From positions 5,025,501 through 5,089,500 of the forward strand of contig AP018318.1 in assembly GCA_003990705.1 (NCBI GenBank): a stretch of DNA of 64,000 nucleotides, in the 5' to 3' direction. The notes below the pieces were generated by a model. The model searched no databases, was not told where the DNA came from, and saw only the letters and a program-made list of their open reading frames with translations. This DNA is from Nostoc sp. HK-01 (GTDB taxonomy: Bacteria > Cyanobacteriota > Cyanobacteriia > Cyanobacteriales > Nostocaceae). Both the position numbers and the translations under genes were made by a program. Below are positions 44,390 to 54,199 of this stretch, piece by piece. Within the stretch, counting starts at the first letter, position 1. Each line of letters opens with the position of its first letter.

Positions 44390-44461
44390 CCTGAGTTTGA
44401 CATACCCCAAAAACTTCTCTCTCCTGTACCTTAATTATCAGTCTTTCACCAGGCACAATAA

Positions 44462-45751
44462 TCAGATAGGTAATTCAACAATGAACTCTAGACCTTTACC
44501 TAGCTGCGATTGGTAATATAGTTTCCCATGATGATTATTAACCACAATTTGGTAAGCAATTGATAAACCTAACCCAGTTCCTTTCCCGATGGGTTTAGTT
44601 GTATAGAAAGCATCGAAAATTTTTGTTTGCTCTGCTTCACTAATTCCTGAGCCATTATCGGCAAATTTGAGAATTACTTTCTCTCCTCTTACCTCTGTTG
44701 TAATCCGAATCACACCTGGATTATTACTTGTCTCCTGAAAATTTTGATTTTTTTGTGATTCTTCAATAGCATCTATGGCATTACAAATCAAATTCATAAA
44801 AACCTGGTTTATTTCACCTGGGTAGCACTCAACAAGTGGTAAATCTCCATATTCTTTAATTATTTTAATAGCATCCCGATGAGCATTAGCTTTGAGTCGA
44901 TGACCGATAATTAATAGGGTGTTTTCTATACCTTCATGTAGGTCAGCGATTTTTTTACCTGCTTCACTGTGTCGAGAAAACTTATTTAACGATGAGACAA
45001 TTTCTGTAACGCGATTAGTCCCAAGTTGCATAGATTGAATAATTTTAGATATATCATTTAGCAAAAAACTCAAATTACTTTTTTTAAGTGCATTTTTAAT
45101 TTCGTTAGGTGGTTCGGATATATGCTTTTGATACAGTTCGATTAAACCTATTATTTCCTGAACATACTGTTCTAAAAAATTTAAATTACCAGCGATAAAG
45201 TTGATAGGATTATTCACCTCATGAGCAATTCCAGCTGCTAGTTGACCTAAAGTTGCTACCTTTTCGGCTTGGATGAGTTGGGTTTGAGTTTTTTGGAGTT
45301 CAGTGTTTTTATCAATTAAACTTTTGGTCAAATTTCTTAGCTTCAAATGATGTTCGATTCGCACTAATACTTCTTCATGCTGAAAAGGTTTGGTAATATA
45401 GTCTACAGCGCCTAATCGCAATCCTTTGACTTTATCAGCAGTTTCCGAGAGAGCAGTCATAAAAATGACAGGAATATCCTCAGAACGAGGATCTTTTTTG
45501 AGATGTTGGCAGGTTTCAAAGCCATCCATACCCGGCATCATCACATCAAGCAAAATTAAATCTGGTAAGTTGTCGTTGTTTAATTTCTGAAGAGCTTTTT
45601 CACCACTGCGAACTGCCCAAACTTCAAAGTTAGACTCATCTAAAAAGCTGGATAAAACTTGTAAATTGGCAGGGTTATCATCAACGACTAAAATAATTCC
45701 TTGTGGGTGGCGATCGCAAACATACTTTTGCTCAGATATTGTTGCTGTCAT
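44462..45751 (-). CDS. Response regulator-histidine kinase hybrid (REC-HisKA-HATPase)
   Basis: 429 residues. N-terminal receiver (ILVVDDNPANLQVL; phospho-Asp in LILLDVMMPGMDG; Lys in ITKPF), a coiled coil, HisKA (LGQLAAGIAHEVNNPINFIA, phospho-His), then HATPase (NLICNAIDAIEE, FADNGSGIS, GTGLGLSI). No membrane segment. The gene starts 11 bp after the hybrid sensor kinase gene on the same strand, so both probably belong to one operon and pathway. Confidence 0.93.
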   Translation of the reverse strand: MTATISEQKYVCDRHPQGIILVVDDNPANLQVLSSFLDESNFEVWAVRSGEKALQKLNNDNLPDLILLDVMMPGMDGFETCQHLKKDPRSEDIPVIFMTALSETADKVKGLRLGAVDYITKPFQHEEVLVRIEHHLKLRNLTKSLIDKNTELQKTQTQLIQAEKVATLGQLAAGIAHEVNNPINFIAGNLNFLEQYVQEIIGLIELYQKHISEPPNEIKNALKKSNLSFLLNDISKIIQSMQLGTNRVTEIVSSLNKFSRHSEAGKKIADLHEGIENTLLIIGHRLKANAHRDAIKIIKEYGDLPLVECYPGEINQVFMNLICNAIDAIEESQKNQNFQETSNNPGVIRITTEVRGEKVILKFADNGSGISEAEQTKIFDAFYTTKPIGKGTGLGLSIAYQIVVNNHHGKLYYQSQLGKGLEFIVELPI

Positions 45752-45762
45752 CTTCTTTCTAC

Positions 45763-48192
45763 CTAATTTTGATTCAAAAAACTGATCAGGATATCTTCAT
45801 CAAATTGTCTTGCTAGTTGTCTTAGTTGATTAGCAAAGTTAGCAAAATTTGGATCTAAAGCCTCCAGTTGATCAGCCCACTTGAGGATGGCATTGAAGTT
45901 ACCTTTTTCCGCTAATGTGATGAGTTCTCCCAATACTTCGGGACTAAGAGGAATCCAGGAATCTGATGGAATATTGACTGTAGCTAATTTGTTGGTTACT
46001 TGTCTCTCAGACTGAGACTGCTGATAAATCCATGTCAAGTTTAAATGCTGTTCTAATTGATTGAGTAATTCATCTACTTGTACAGGTTTGCTGAGAAAAT
46101 CGTTACCGCCTGCTTGGAGACTGCGATTTTGGTCGGCTTCAAAGACACTAGCAGAAGAAACAATAATTTTGATATCTTGAATTTCTGGGGTGTGACGCAG
46201 ACTGCGAATCAATTCAAACCCATCCATTTCTGGCATGAGTAAGTCTGTAATGACCAAATCTGGTTTGATGGCGATCGCTTTTGCTAAACCTTCCTGACCG
46301 TTGTTAGCTTCAACTACATCAAAGCCTAGTGGTTGTAACAAGTTTGTAATGACTGTGCGATTTTCCCAGCGATCATCCACCATCAAAATTATGCGCGGAC
46401 TATCCTCAAAGCCAATGATTTGTTTTGTTGATGCAGCCATTGCTGATTGTACCCATTCGCTGGCTACTGGCATTTCTAACTCGAACCAGAAAGTACTACC
46501 CTCACCAACTTGGCTTTTGACATAGATATCACTACCCATCATCTGTACTAACTGGCGCGTGATGGCTAAACCCAATCCTGTACCTTCTGTCTGACGCTTT
46601 TTTTCACCTACTTGCTCAAATGGTAAAAAAATCTTACTCAGTTCTGCTGGTGCTATACCAATTCCTGTATCTTCGATAGAACAGTGAATAAAGTATTTCT
46701 GTGTTTGTCCATGAGAGTCAAGTTGCGCGATCGCCTGAATTTTAAATCTAACTTGACCTTCATCGGTAAATTTAATGGCATTTCCCAACAGGTTCAACAA
46801 TACCTGACGCAACCTTTTAACATCGATATGAACTGCTGTAGGTAATTCATTCACGGTTTCATAAACAAACAAAATCCCTTTTTGTTCTGCCCGAATCTGA
46901 GCAATTTCGGCAATTCCCTGAAGAAACGACGGAAAATGCACATCCTGGGGATGTAGTTCCAGTTTTCTGGCTTCAATTTTCGAGAGATCTAAGATGTCAT
47001 TAATCAAAGTCAGTAAATGAGAACCACATTGTTCAATGATATTGACGTGATATTGTTCTTTTTCTGGTAAACCTTGGGAACGCAGCAAAATTTGCGCGCA
47101 ACCCAAAATGCCATTTAAGGGTGTTCGCAGTTCATGACTCATGTTGGCTAAAAATTCGCTTTTGGCGAAGTTTGCTGTCTCAGCCGCCGTTTGAGATTTT
47201 TTTAGTTGCGCTTGTTCAAATGCTTGCACCCGCCACAAAACAGTAATCATGGTGACTGTCAGCCCTGCGACAATCAGCGCGATTAAATCCAGGAATTGCA
47301 AGCGAGATTCAATATTTTCGCGGGGAATTACCAAAGCCAAAGACCAATTAGCTTCTTGTAAGGGAATATAAGCAACATATTTTTTAGTTCCGTCAATTTC
47401 CAACAACTGAATTCCCTGTTGTTTGTTTACCATCTGCTGGGCGATCGCATTTAAATTACGATCTGCAATTTTTAGCAGGCTGGGTGCAGGTTTTTCCAAG
47501 GTTGACATTAAGGCCGCGTTAGGATGAACGATCGCCTGTCCTTGGGAATTCAGGGCGAAAGCATAGCTGTTATTGCCGTAGCGCAGGGAATTGACAACTT
47601 TATTAATCCGATCAACTTTTACATTGCCGTGAAATACCCCAATTGGTGAACCATTAACCTGAGAATTGCCATAGATTGGAGTGGCGATCGCAATTAAAGG
47701 AATTCCTGTAGAACGGCTGATAAAAGGATCGGAAATATTGCTTTGTCCTGCTATTGCTTTTTGAAAGAAGTCTCGATCCTTAATATTCTTTGTTGACCTA
47801 CCAACCTGAGTATTAGAAAACGAACCATCTGGGGTAACTATTTGGAAAAAGAAAAATTCATTGATCCGCTTGACTTCTGCCTGTAAATATGGCTCTGCTA
47901 CAGACCAATCTAAAGTACGTACCGTTGCAGTATTTGCCAGGGTTTGTACTTCTACTTTGCGGACGTGTAACCACTCTTCTATTTCATCAACTCCTCTTTG
48001 CACCTGTTGAAACGCACTTTGTTGCAAATCTGCTAACGCCAGGTTGCGAGCTGCTAGATAGGTGCAATAAGCTGCAATACTGACAGCAATTGTAGTGCTG
48101 CCAACAACAAATCTAAGCAGTAAATTTCGGGAGTAGCTGTTTTTAATATCACATTTTAATGGAATTGGTTCAGACCTTCTCCAAAGCTTCAT
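45763..48192 (-). CDS. Hybrid sensor histidine kinase with periplasmic Cache domain
   Basis: 809 residues. TM1 at about 25-48, a double-Cache type sensor (about 60-290; IGVFHGNVKVDRINKVV and SYAFALNSQGQAIVHPN), TM2 (LIALIVAGLTVTMITVLW, about 302-319), HisKA (FLANMSHELRTPLNGILG), HATPase (GNAIKFTDEGQVRF, GTGLGLAI) and a C-terminal receiver (LVITDLLMPEMDG; LSKPV). A short helical tail follows. It senses an unknown small molecule outside the cytoplasm and probably signals with the gene at 44462. Confidence 0.93.
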   Translation of the reverse strand: MKLWRRSEPIPLKCDIKNSYSRNLLLRFVVGSTTIAVSIAAYCTYLAARNLALADLQQSAFQQVQRGVDEIEEWLHVRKVEVQTLANTATVRTLDWSVAEPYLQAEVKRINEFFFFQIVTPDGSFSNTQVGRSTKNIKDRDFFQKAIAGQSNISDPFISRSTGIPLIAIATPIYGNSQVNGSPIGVFHGNVKVDRINKVVNSLRYGNNSYAFALNSQGQAIVHPNAALMSTLEKPAPSLLKIADRNLNAIAQQMVNKQQGIQLLEIDGTKKYVAYIPLQEANWSLALVIPRENIESRLQFLDLIALIVAGLTVTMITVLWRVQAFEQAQLKKSQTAAETANFAKSEFLANMSHELRTPLNGILGCAQILLRSQGLPEKEQYHVNIIEQCGSHLLTLINDILDLSKIEARKLELHPQDVHFPSFLQGIAEIAQIRAEQKGILFVYETVNELPTAVHIDVKRLRQVLLNLLGNAIKFTDEGQVRFKIQAIAQLDSHGQTQKYFIHCSIEDTGIGIAPAELSKIFLPFEQVGEKKRQTEGTGLGLAITRQLVQMMGSDIYVKSQVGEGSTFWFELEMPVASEWVQSAMAASTKQIIGFEDSPRIILMVDDRWENRTVITNLLQPLGFDVVEANNGQEGLAKAIAIKPDLVITDLLMPEMDGFELIRSLRHTPEIQDIKIIVSSASVFEADQNRSLQAGGNDFLSKPVQVDELLNQLEQHLNLTWIYQQSQSERQVTNKLATVNIPSDSWIPLSPEVLGELITLAEKGNFNAILKWADQLEALDPNFANFANQLRQLARQFDEDILISFLNQN

Positions 48193-48543
48193 ATATTAAA
48201 AAATGTATTAATAATCACTAGAAACCTATTGTTAAATTGCCCAATCAATCATTGAGAATCACAGCTTTACATGACTTTCAACAAAATATTTGGATGACTT
48301 TAAAAATGGCTAGAGGCAAGATACTTTTTAAAAATATGTGTAATTTATAACATTGAACTTCAAAGAAAGAATACTGAGTTAAAAAATTATTCTCTTTACC
48401 GCCTTCTGCCATTTTTTCTAGGGTATGCAGTTCATCACGACTATTTACTGATGAAACCAAACCCACCATCTAAAAGACGAATTTTCGTCCGCGTTGATAA
48501 TTACTACAATAAAATAGTCACACCCAACCCTGGAGTTCTGGCA

Positions 48544-49125
48544 GTGGGCTTATTTGATGATTTAAGTCGGTTTTTAGAAAATCGTTTAGAAGAATTCTTG
48601 CGTAATAATCCACATTTGGAGTTAGAGGCGCTGTTAGAGCAACTACGTCAGCAAGAAGAAGATACTTTAAAGTTGATAGCAGATTTACAAGTCCAAGAAA
48701 AGCGATCGCAAGACGACATTCTCTCCACCGCCCAAGAAATTCAGCGTTGGCACATTCGTGTACAAAAAGCTAAAGATGGTGGTAGACAAGATTTAGTCGC
48801 CGCCGCCCAAGAACGAGAAGCAGCCTTACTGCGGGAAGGGAACCAGAAATGGGGACACATGCAAGGCTTGAAAGAACGCCTAACCCAATCTCAAGAACTA
48901 TTGCGAAAAATCCAGGTGCGGCGACAGGAAGTTCAAGCAAAAGCCGCACAAGCACAAACCGCACGCGCTCAAGCCCAAGCCCAGCAACAACGCATAGAAA
49001 CTAATGGCTGGTGGAATGCACCTCAGAGTTCTTCTAGTAGTTTTGATGACTTAGAGGAAAAGTTTCGTCGTTGGGAAACAGAAGACGAGTTAGAAGCCAT
49101 GAAGCGGAATCTGGGGAAAAAATGA
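48544..49125 (+). CDS. TIGR04376-type coiled-coil protein
   Basis: 193 residues from GTG 48544 (MGLFDDLSRFLENRLEEFL). Long charged helices follow (LEALLEQLRQQEEDTLKLIA; VQEKRSQDDILSTAQEIQRW), then an Ala/Gln-rich coiled coil and a C-terminal DLEEKFRRWETEDELEAMKR. This matches a cyanobacterial family known only as TIGR04376; function is unknown. I prefer the GTG because the family starts with GLFDDL and GGAG is 8 bp upstream. An ATG at 48451 gives a 31-residue extension with no Shine-Dalgarno. Confidence 0.82.
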   Translation: MGLFDDLSRFLENRLEEFLRNNPHLELEALLEQLRQQEEDTLKLIADLQVQEKRSQDDILSTAQEIQRWHIRVQKAKDGGRQDLVAAAQEREAALLREGNQKWGHMQGLKERLTQSQELLRKIQVRRQEVQAKAAQAQTARAQAQAQQQRIETNGWWNAPQSSSSSFDDLEEKFRRWETEDELEAMKRNLGKK

Positions 49126-49137
49126 GTATAGTCCAGT

Positions 49138-49204
49138 AAGGTGTGTTAGGCGCATATTTTTATATGATTTCACGAACAAAATTACTTCAGCGCCTAACGA
49201 CCTT
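49138..49204. repeat. Inverted repeat after the coiled-coil gene
   Basis: AAGGTGTGTTAGGCGC (49138-49153) pairs with GCGCCTAACGACCTT (49190-49204), with small mismatches and a 36-nt loop. It could serve as transcript end; the ttaggcg motif recurs just downstream. Confidence 0.6.
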
Positions 49205-49315
49205 GTGATGTTACGGTAAGTTAGCCTAACACCTTAAACATACCCACTGCTGACTTCTACATCCTTTCTTAAAGTCACAATAGTTAAAGTAAATCTATAA
49301 TTTTATTTTTCAAAA

Positions 49316-49858
49316 ATGTCTGCTAAACATACGGATAAAAGCCGCATTCGGATTCAATCTGGTGACTGGCCGATTGAACAATTACCAGGATTGAGTCAAG
49401 AAGAACAATCTCAACTCCAAACTTGCGGAATTAAAACTACGCGGAGTCTATTTAATCAAGGTAAAACTCTAGAAGCTAGGGTAGCGTTGGCTAGTAAATT
49501 ACAAGTTCATCTTCAGTATGTAAACAAATGGTTAGCTCTAGCTGATTTATCTCGAATTCCTACTGTTGGTACACAATACTGTGGTTTGTTGCTTCATGCA
49601 GGTATTGGTTCCGTCGCACAATTAGCCGAAACTCCTAGCCACAGATTGCACCGACAAATCATGCGTTTGCAAGTAGCTACTTTGCAACGACGAGATTTGT
49701 GTCCATCAATTGAGTTAGTCCAGCAATGGAGTCAACAAGCAAAGACAGTGCTGAGTGCTGAGTCACCGAAGTTTGCTCAACGGGGGGAACCTCCCGAACT
49801 TTGCTCAACGCAGGGAACCCGCGCACGCAAGTTCTCTCCGCACGCAACTTCTCGCTAA
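49316..49858 (+). CDS. DUF4332 protein with repeat-derived tail
   Basis: 180 residues. Helix-hairpin-helix-like DUF4332 units: PIEQLPGLSQEEQSQLQTCG and DLSRIPTVGTQYCGLLLHAG with SVAQLAETPSHRL. Function unknown, possibly nucleic-acid binding. The last 30 or so residues (from about SPKFAQRGEPPEL) are encoded by a dispersed repeat (gaagtttgctcaacgggggg followed by a near copy), so the native C-terminus was probably replaced. It is convergent with the TetR gene, 16 bp apart. Confidence 0.8.
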   Translation: MSAKHTDKSRIRIQSGDWPIEQLPGLSQEEQSQLQTCGIKTTRSLFNQGKTLEARVALASKLQVHLQYVNKWLALADLSRIPTVGTQYCGLLLHAGIGSVAQLAETPSHRLHRQIMRLQVATLQRRDLCPSIELVQQWSQQAKTVLSAESPKFAQRGEPPELCSTQGTRARKFSPHATSR

Positions 49859-49874
49859 GTGCAGCACCGCCGCT

Positions 49875-50489
49875 TTACTCTTTTGCTAACACTCCATTGA
49901 GAAAGATGTCAGCGAGTCCTTCAGCCATGTGTTGCATTTCTTGGGGAGAAGCATCAGGTTCCATAAGGGTGTTGTTAGAAAAACCAGCGATCGCAAACAT
50001 TCCGAGGAACACCTTAGCCACAAGTTTGGCATCGGTTTGGCGATAGATACCTTTATCCATTGCTGTTTGAAAGAATGCTTCAGCCACATCTGTCATTTTA
50101 TTAATGACTTCTATTTGAATGCGATCGCGTAAATCAGGATGAAACTGCACCTCCATAAAACACACCCGCATCAAATCAGCGTTTTTCTGGAAATTCCACA
50201 TCCGACGGCGCATCACCTGAGCAACAGCCTTATAGCTGCCCATTTCGCTCAATTCCGTCAGCAAATCTGTTAAAATTTCCACCCAGCCACTCGTGGCAAC
50301 CTCCACTAAAATTGCCTTTTTATTGGGAAAATGTCGAAATAGTGTACCTTCAGCGACTCCCGCTGATTGTGCTAAGTCACGGGTGGTAGTACCATCAAAT
50401 CCTTGAGAAGCAAAAAGCCGCCTGGCCGCTTGTAAAATGCGGGTACGTGTTTGTGCTTCTGAGGGGGGGGGAGAATTAAAAACTCGCAT
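49875..50489 (-). CDS. TetR/AcrR family transcriptional regulator
   Basis: 204 residues. The N-terminal helix-turn-helix is clear: RILQAARRLFASQGFDGTTT, DLAQSAGVAEGTLFRHFPNKKA. The C-terminal ligand domain is all-helical with a Met/Phe-rich pocket. I start at the ATG at 50489 (MRVFNSPPPSEAQT); a frame extension to 50552 lacks support. It is divergent from the M16 peptidase pair (227 bp apart), which may be its target, although no operator is obvious. Confidence 0.92.
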   Translation of the reverse strand: MRVFNSPPPSEAQTRTRILQAARRLFASQGFDGTTTRDLAQSAGVAEGTLFRHFPNKKAILVEVATSGWVEILTDLLTELSEMGSYKAVAQVMRRRMWNFQKNADLMRVCFMEVQFHPDLRDRIQIEVINKMTDVAEAFFQTAMDKGIYRQTDAKLVAKVFLGMFAIAGFSNNTLMEPDASPQEMQHMAEGLADIFLNGVLAKE

Positions 50490-50675
50490 AACAGTTACGG
50501 TGTGATTTCCCGAACGCGACTGGTAGCATTTATTGTCTAACGTTGAGTACAAAAAGCACGGAAAGCTTAATACAAGATTAACGCCCTGCCCAATTATTTA
50601 CCTGTTTCTCCAGTAAGGAAATTTGACAAAGTAAGTTTGAAGTCTCAAAGATGAAGGATAAAATTTATTTTTCCG

Positions 50676-50703
50676 ACTTCAGACTTCACACTTAATACTT
50701 CAA
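50676..50703. repeat. Heptamer (STRR) array upstream of the M16 gene
   Basis: Four 7-bp units (acttcag, acttcac, acttaat, acttcaa) end 13 bp before the ATG at 50717. Confidence 0.75.
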
Positions 50704-50716
50704 CCAATTATTGCTT

Positions 50717-52348
50717 ATGAATCATTTCCGTAGCCTTCGAGCAGTTTTCAATTGGTCAAACCAACGATCGCTAAAACTGTTGCGGCTGTTTATTACATAT
50801 TTTGCGATCGCCATCTTAGTTTCTGGTTCTCTACCAGAAATAGCTTTGGCACAAACTCAAACTGCACCACCTCCCCCACGCACACTACAACCTAGCAAAA
50901 CACCCGCTAAAAGTTCGATTCAGCCTTATTTAGATCGGGTGGTTAAGCAGTTGACAAAGTTTCAGCTAGACAATGGGATGAAGTTCATTGTTTTAGAACG
51001 CCATCAAGCGCCTGTGGTATCATTCTTGACCTACGCTGATGTTGGTGGTGTGGATGAGCCAGACAAAAAAACAGGTGTGGCACACTTTCTAGAACATTTA
51101 GCTTTTAAAGGTACGCAACGTATTGGTACAACAGATTACAAAGCTGAAAAACCGCTACTAGAACGCCTAGAACAGTTAGATAATCAAATTAGAACAGCTA
51201 AGGCGGATGGTAAAAAAGCTGAAGTGGCGCGGTTGCAAGCCGAATTTAAGCAAGTAGAAGCCCAAGCAGGTAAGCTAGTCAAGCAAAACGAGATGGGGCA
51301 AATTGTCGAACAAGCGGGAGGAGTAGGTTTAAATGCCAATACTTCCACAGAAGCCACCCGCTATTTTTACAGTTTTCCATCCAATAAACTAGAACTTTGG
51401 ATGTCCCTGGAGTCAGAGCGATTTCTAGAACCTGTACTCAGTCGGGAGTTTTATAAAGAAAAAGATGTCATTTTGGAAGAACGGCGCTTAAGGGTAGAGA
51501 ACTCACCTATTGGTTTGATGATCGAGAAATTCATTGATGCAGCGTACAAAGTTCACCCATATAGAAGGCCTGTGATTGGTTATGACGAAGATATCCGTAA
51601 CCTGACACCTACAGATGTGCAGAAATTCTTTGATACTTACTATGCACCAAATAATTTAGCGATCGCAATTGTCGGTGATGTTAACCCCAACGAAGTTAAA
51701 CGACTGGCACAAATTTACTTTGGACGATTCCAAGCCAAAGCCAAACCCCAATCTCAAATTTCTGTAGAACCCAAGCAAACCGAAACACGCCAAGTAACTT
51801 TAGAACTAGCTTCCCAACCTTGGTATTTAGAAGGTTATCACCGTCCGGCAATTAAGCATCCAGATAACGCCGTCTATGAAATTATCGGTAGGCTGCTGAG
51901 TGAAGGGCGCACTTCCAGGTTATATAAATCGCTGGTAGAAAAACAACAATTAGCCCTTACGGCTCAAGGACAAAGTGGATTTCCTGGCGATAAGTATCCC
52001 AACCTAATGCTATTTTATGCCCTGACGGCTCCCGGCCACACGGTTGATGAGTTAGCCACAGGTTTACGCCAAGAAATTGATAACTTAAAAACTCAACCAG
52101 TAACAGCAGTGGAATTACAGCGCGTTAAAACCCAAGCTAGGGCTGATTTATTACGCAGCCTTGATTCTAATACAGGTATGGCACAGCTATTACTGGAATA
52201 TGAAGTGAAAACAGGTGATTGGCAAAACTTGTTCAAGCAATTGGATGAAATTGCGGCGGTAACTCCGGCAGATATTCAACGAGTGGCAAAAGCAGCATTT
52301 ACACCCGAAAATCGCACCATTGGTAAGCTGTTGTCGAAACAAGGATGA
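50717..52348 (+). CDS. M16 family zinc peptidase, catalytic subunit
   Basis: 543 residues. A signal peptide or anchor (LFITYFAIAILVSGSLPEIA) is followed by a Pro-rich linker. The M16 N-domain has the inverted zinc motif H-x-x-E-H (HFLEHLAFKGT) and the downstream Glu region KDVILEERR. The substrate-binding half follows (PVIGYDEDIRNLT; YYAPNNLAIAIVGDV). It probably acts in the periplasm, forming a heterodimer with the next gene. I start at ATG 50717; TTG 50711 is in frame. Confidence 0.92.
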   Translation: MNHFRSLRAVFNWSNQRSLKLLRLFITYFAIAILVSGSLPEIALAQTQTAPPPPRTLQPSKTPAKSSIQPYLDRVVKQLTKFQLDNGMKFIVLERHQAPVVSFLTYADVGGVDEPDKKTGVAHFLEHLAFKGTQRIGTTDYKAEKPLLERLEQLDNQIRTAKADGKKAEVARLQAEFKQVEAQAGKLVKQNEMGQIVEQAGGVGLNANTSTEATRYFYSFPSNKLELWMSLESERFLEPVLSREFYKEKDVILEERRLRVENSPIGLMIEKFIDAAYKVHPYRRPVIGYDEDIRNLTPTDVQKFFDTYYAPNNLAIAIVGDVNPNEVKRLAQIYFGRFQAKAKPQSQISVEPKQTETRQVTLELASQPWYLEGYHRPAIKHPDNAVYEIIGRLLSEGRTSRLYKSLVEKQQLALTAQGQSGFPGDKYPNLMLFYALTAPGHTVDELATGLRQEIDNLKTQPVTAVELQRVKTQARADLLRSLDSNTGMAQLLLEYEVKTGDWQNLFKQLDEIAAVTPADIQRVAKAAFTPENRTIGKLLSKQG

Positions 52349-52412
52349 ACATGAATCGCATAGGGCGCGCAGGAAGAGAAGAAATATGCACAGATATAGG
52401 GGTAAGAGGTCG

Positions 52413-53897
52413 ATGAAATTCAAAATATCAAATGCTAGAAGGTTAATTTATGTTGTCATGTTTGCCTTCGCCTTTTTACTTTTGACTTTTGACTTTTCTT
52501 TAGCGGCGACAACAGCAGCCAAACATTACACAGAGCTAAAACTACCAGCTTTACCTGCTGTCAAGTTACCCAAATATGAGCGATTTGTTTTACAAAACGG
52601 CCTAGTTGTGTATTTAGTAGAAGATCATGAACTGCCGTTAGTCAGTGGTTCAGCCTTGGTGCGTACAGGTAGCCGTTGGGAAACAGGCGAGAAAGTTGGG
52701 TTAGCTGGTTTAACAGGTGCAGTCATGCGGACTGGGGGAACTAAAAAGCATTCACCCGATGAACTCAATGAAATATTAGAACAACGGGCAGCATCTGTAG
52801 AGACTAGTATTGGAGAAGGCTCAGGTAACGCTAGTTTTGACGCATTGAGTGAAGATACAGAAATAGTATTGGGACTGTTTGCCGAAGTGCTACGGGAACC
52901 AGTATTTGCCCAAGATAAGCTAGATTTAGCCAAAACACAGGCAAAAGGCGGAATTGCACGACGCAATGATGATCCTAATGGAATTGCTAGTCGAGAATTC
53001 AAGAAATTGGTTTATGGCAAAGCCAGCCCTTATGCCCGGACTGTAGAATATGCCACATTGGATCAAATTAAGCGTGACGATTTAGTTCAGTTCTATCAGC
53101 AATATTTTCACCCCAATAACATGATTTTGGGCATTGTAGGAGATTTTGATAGTAAAAAAATGCGATCGCTCATTCAAGCGAAATTAGGTGATTGGCAACG
53201 TAACCCAAAAATCACCCAACCCCAGTTACCAGAAGTCTCCACAGCCACTACAGGCGGAGTCTTTTTTGTTAATCAGCCACAGTTAACTCAAAGTAGCGTA
53301 CTCATTGGGCATTTAGGTGGTAGATTCGACAGCCCAGACTATGCACCACTCGATGTATTAAATGGTGTGTTAAATGGGTTTGGGGGAAGATTATTTAATG
53401 AAGTGCGATCGCGCCAAGGTTTAGCTTACTCTGTATATGGTTACTGGAGTCCCCGCTTTGATTACCCTGGTATGTTCTTAGCCGGTGGACAAACCCGTTC
53501 TGATGCTACAGTCCAATTTGTCAAATCCTTACAAACAGAAATTAAACGCATCCAAGCTCAACCTGTAAGTTCCAAAGAATTGGCTTTTGCCAAAGAATCT
53601 ACCCTCAACTCCTTTGTGTTTAACTTTCAAGACCCCGGTCAAACCTTATCGCGGTTGATGCGATATGAATATTACGGCTACCCATCCGACTTTTTGTTTC
53701 GTTATCAAAAAGCCGTCGCCGCCACAACAGCCGCCGATGTGCAACGGGTAGCCAAGCAATACCTCAAACCCGAAAACTTAGTAACTCTAGTTGTCGGAAA
53801 TCAAACCACTATTAAACCGCCATTAACAGGTTTAGCCAAACAAGTCACACCCATAGACGTAACCATTCCCGGTTCGCCTTCACAAACGAAAAATTAA
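52413..53897 (+). CDS. M16 family peptidase-like partner, no zinc motif
   Basis: 494 residues. A signal peptide (LIYVVMFAFAFLLLTFDFSLA) precedes an M16 fold. Where the active subunit has HFLEH, this one reads GLAGLTGAVMRTG, so the H-x-x-E-H motif is absent. The C-terminal half has the R...Y pair used for substrate binding (FNEVRSRQGLAYSVYGYW). This is the usual non-catalytic partner in bacterial M16B pairs. The start ATG 52413 has AGAGG 5 bp upstream. It follows the catalytic gene by 64 bp, one operon. Confidence 0.92.
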   Translation: MKFKISNARRLIYVVMFAFAFLLLTFDFSLAATTAAKHYTELKLPALPAVKLPKYERFVLQNGLVVYLVEDHELPLVSGSALVRTGSRWETGEKVGLAGLTGAVMRTGGTKKHSPDELNEILEQRAASVETSIGEGSGNASFDALSEDTEIVLGLFAEVLREPVFAQDKLDLAKTQAKGGIARRNDDPNGIASREFKKLVYGKASPYARTVEYATLDQIKRDDLVQFYQQYFHPNNMILGIVGDFDSKKMRSLIQAKLGDWQRNPKITQPQLPEVSTATTGGVFFVNQPQLTQSSVLIGHLGGRFDSPDYAPLDVLNGVLNGFGGRLFNEVRSRQGLAYSVYGYWSPRFDYPGMFLAGGQTRSDATVQFVKSLQTEIKRIQAQPVSSKELAFAKESTLNSFVFNFQDPGQTLSRLMRYEYYGYPSDFLFRYQKAVAATTAADVQRVAKQYLKPENLVTLVVGNQTTIKPPLTGLAKQVTPIDVTIPGSPSQTKN

Positions 53898-54199
53898 TCG
53901 CAATATAATACCTAGATACCCGACTTTTCCAACAATTCGGGTATCTGACAGCAGGAAATAAAATTCCTCAAAATGCGCGGATGGGTAGGTGTACAAAATT
54001 TCTCTTGAAAGACAATAGCTGGATTCCTTTCACTGCAAGCTTTTGCAGAAAAAATAAATAAAAATCATCCGCACTCCCTATCCAGTCTATGTTTCAGCTA
54101 TTTTGCTTAAATCAACTGACATTTACTCATGTTAAAATCAACCCATCCGCGAAATCGAACCTTGAAAACTAAATACAGCACGCCTTTCCGGCTCCCGCC
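53898..54199 (+). other. Probable CRISPR leader region
   Basis: About 300 bp between the M16 gene and the first CRISPR repeat, mostly AT-rich. It is on the leader side because repeats end in ATTGAAAC, the usual 5' handle, which sets array direction left to right. No gene. A GC-rich stretch (cgcctttccggctcccgcc) directly precedes repeat 1. Confidence 0.55.
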
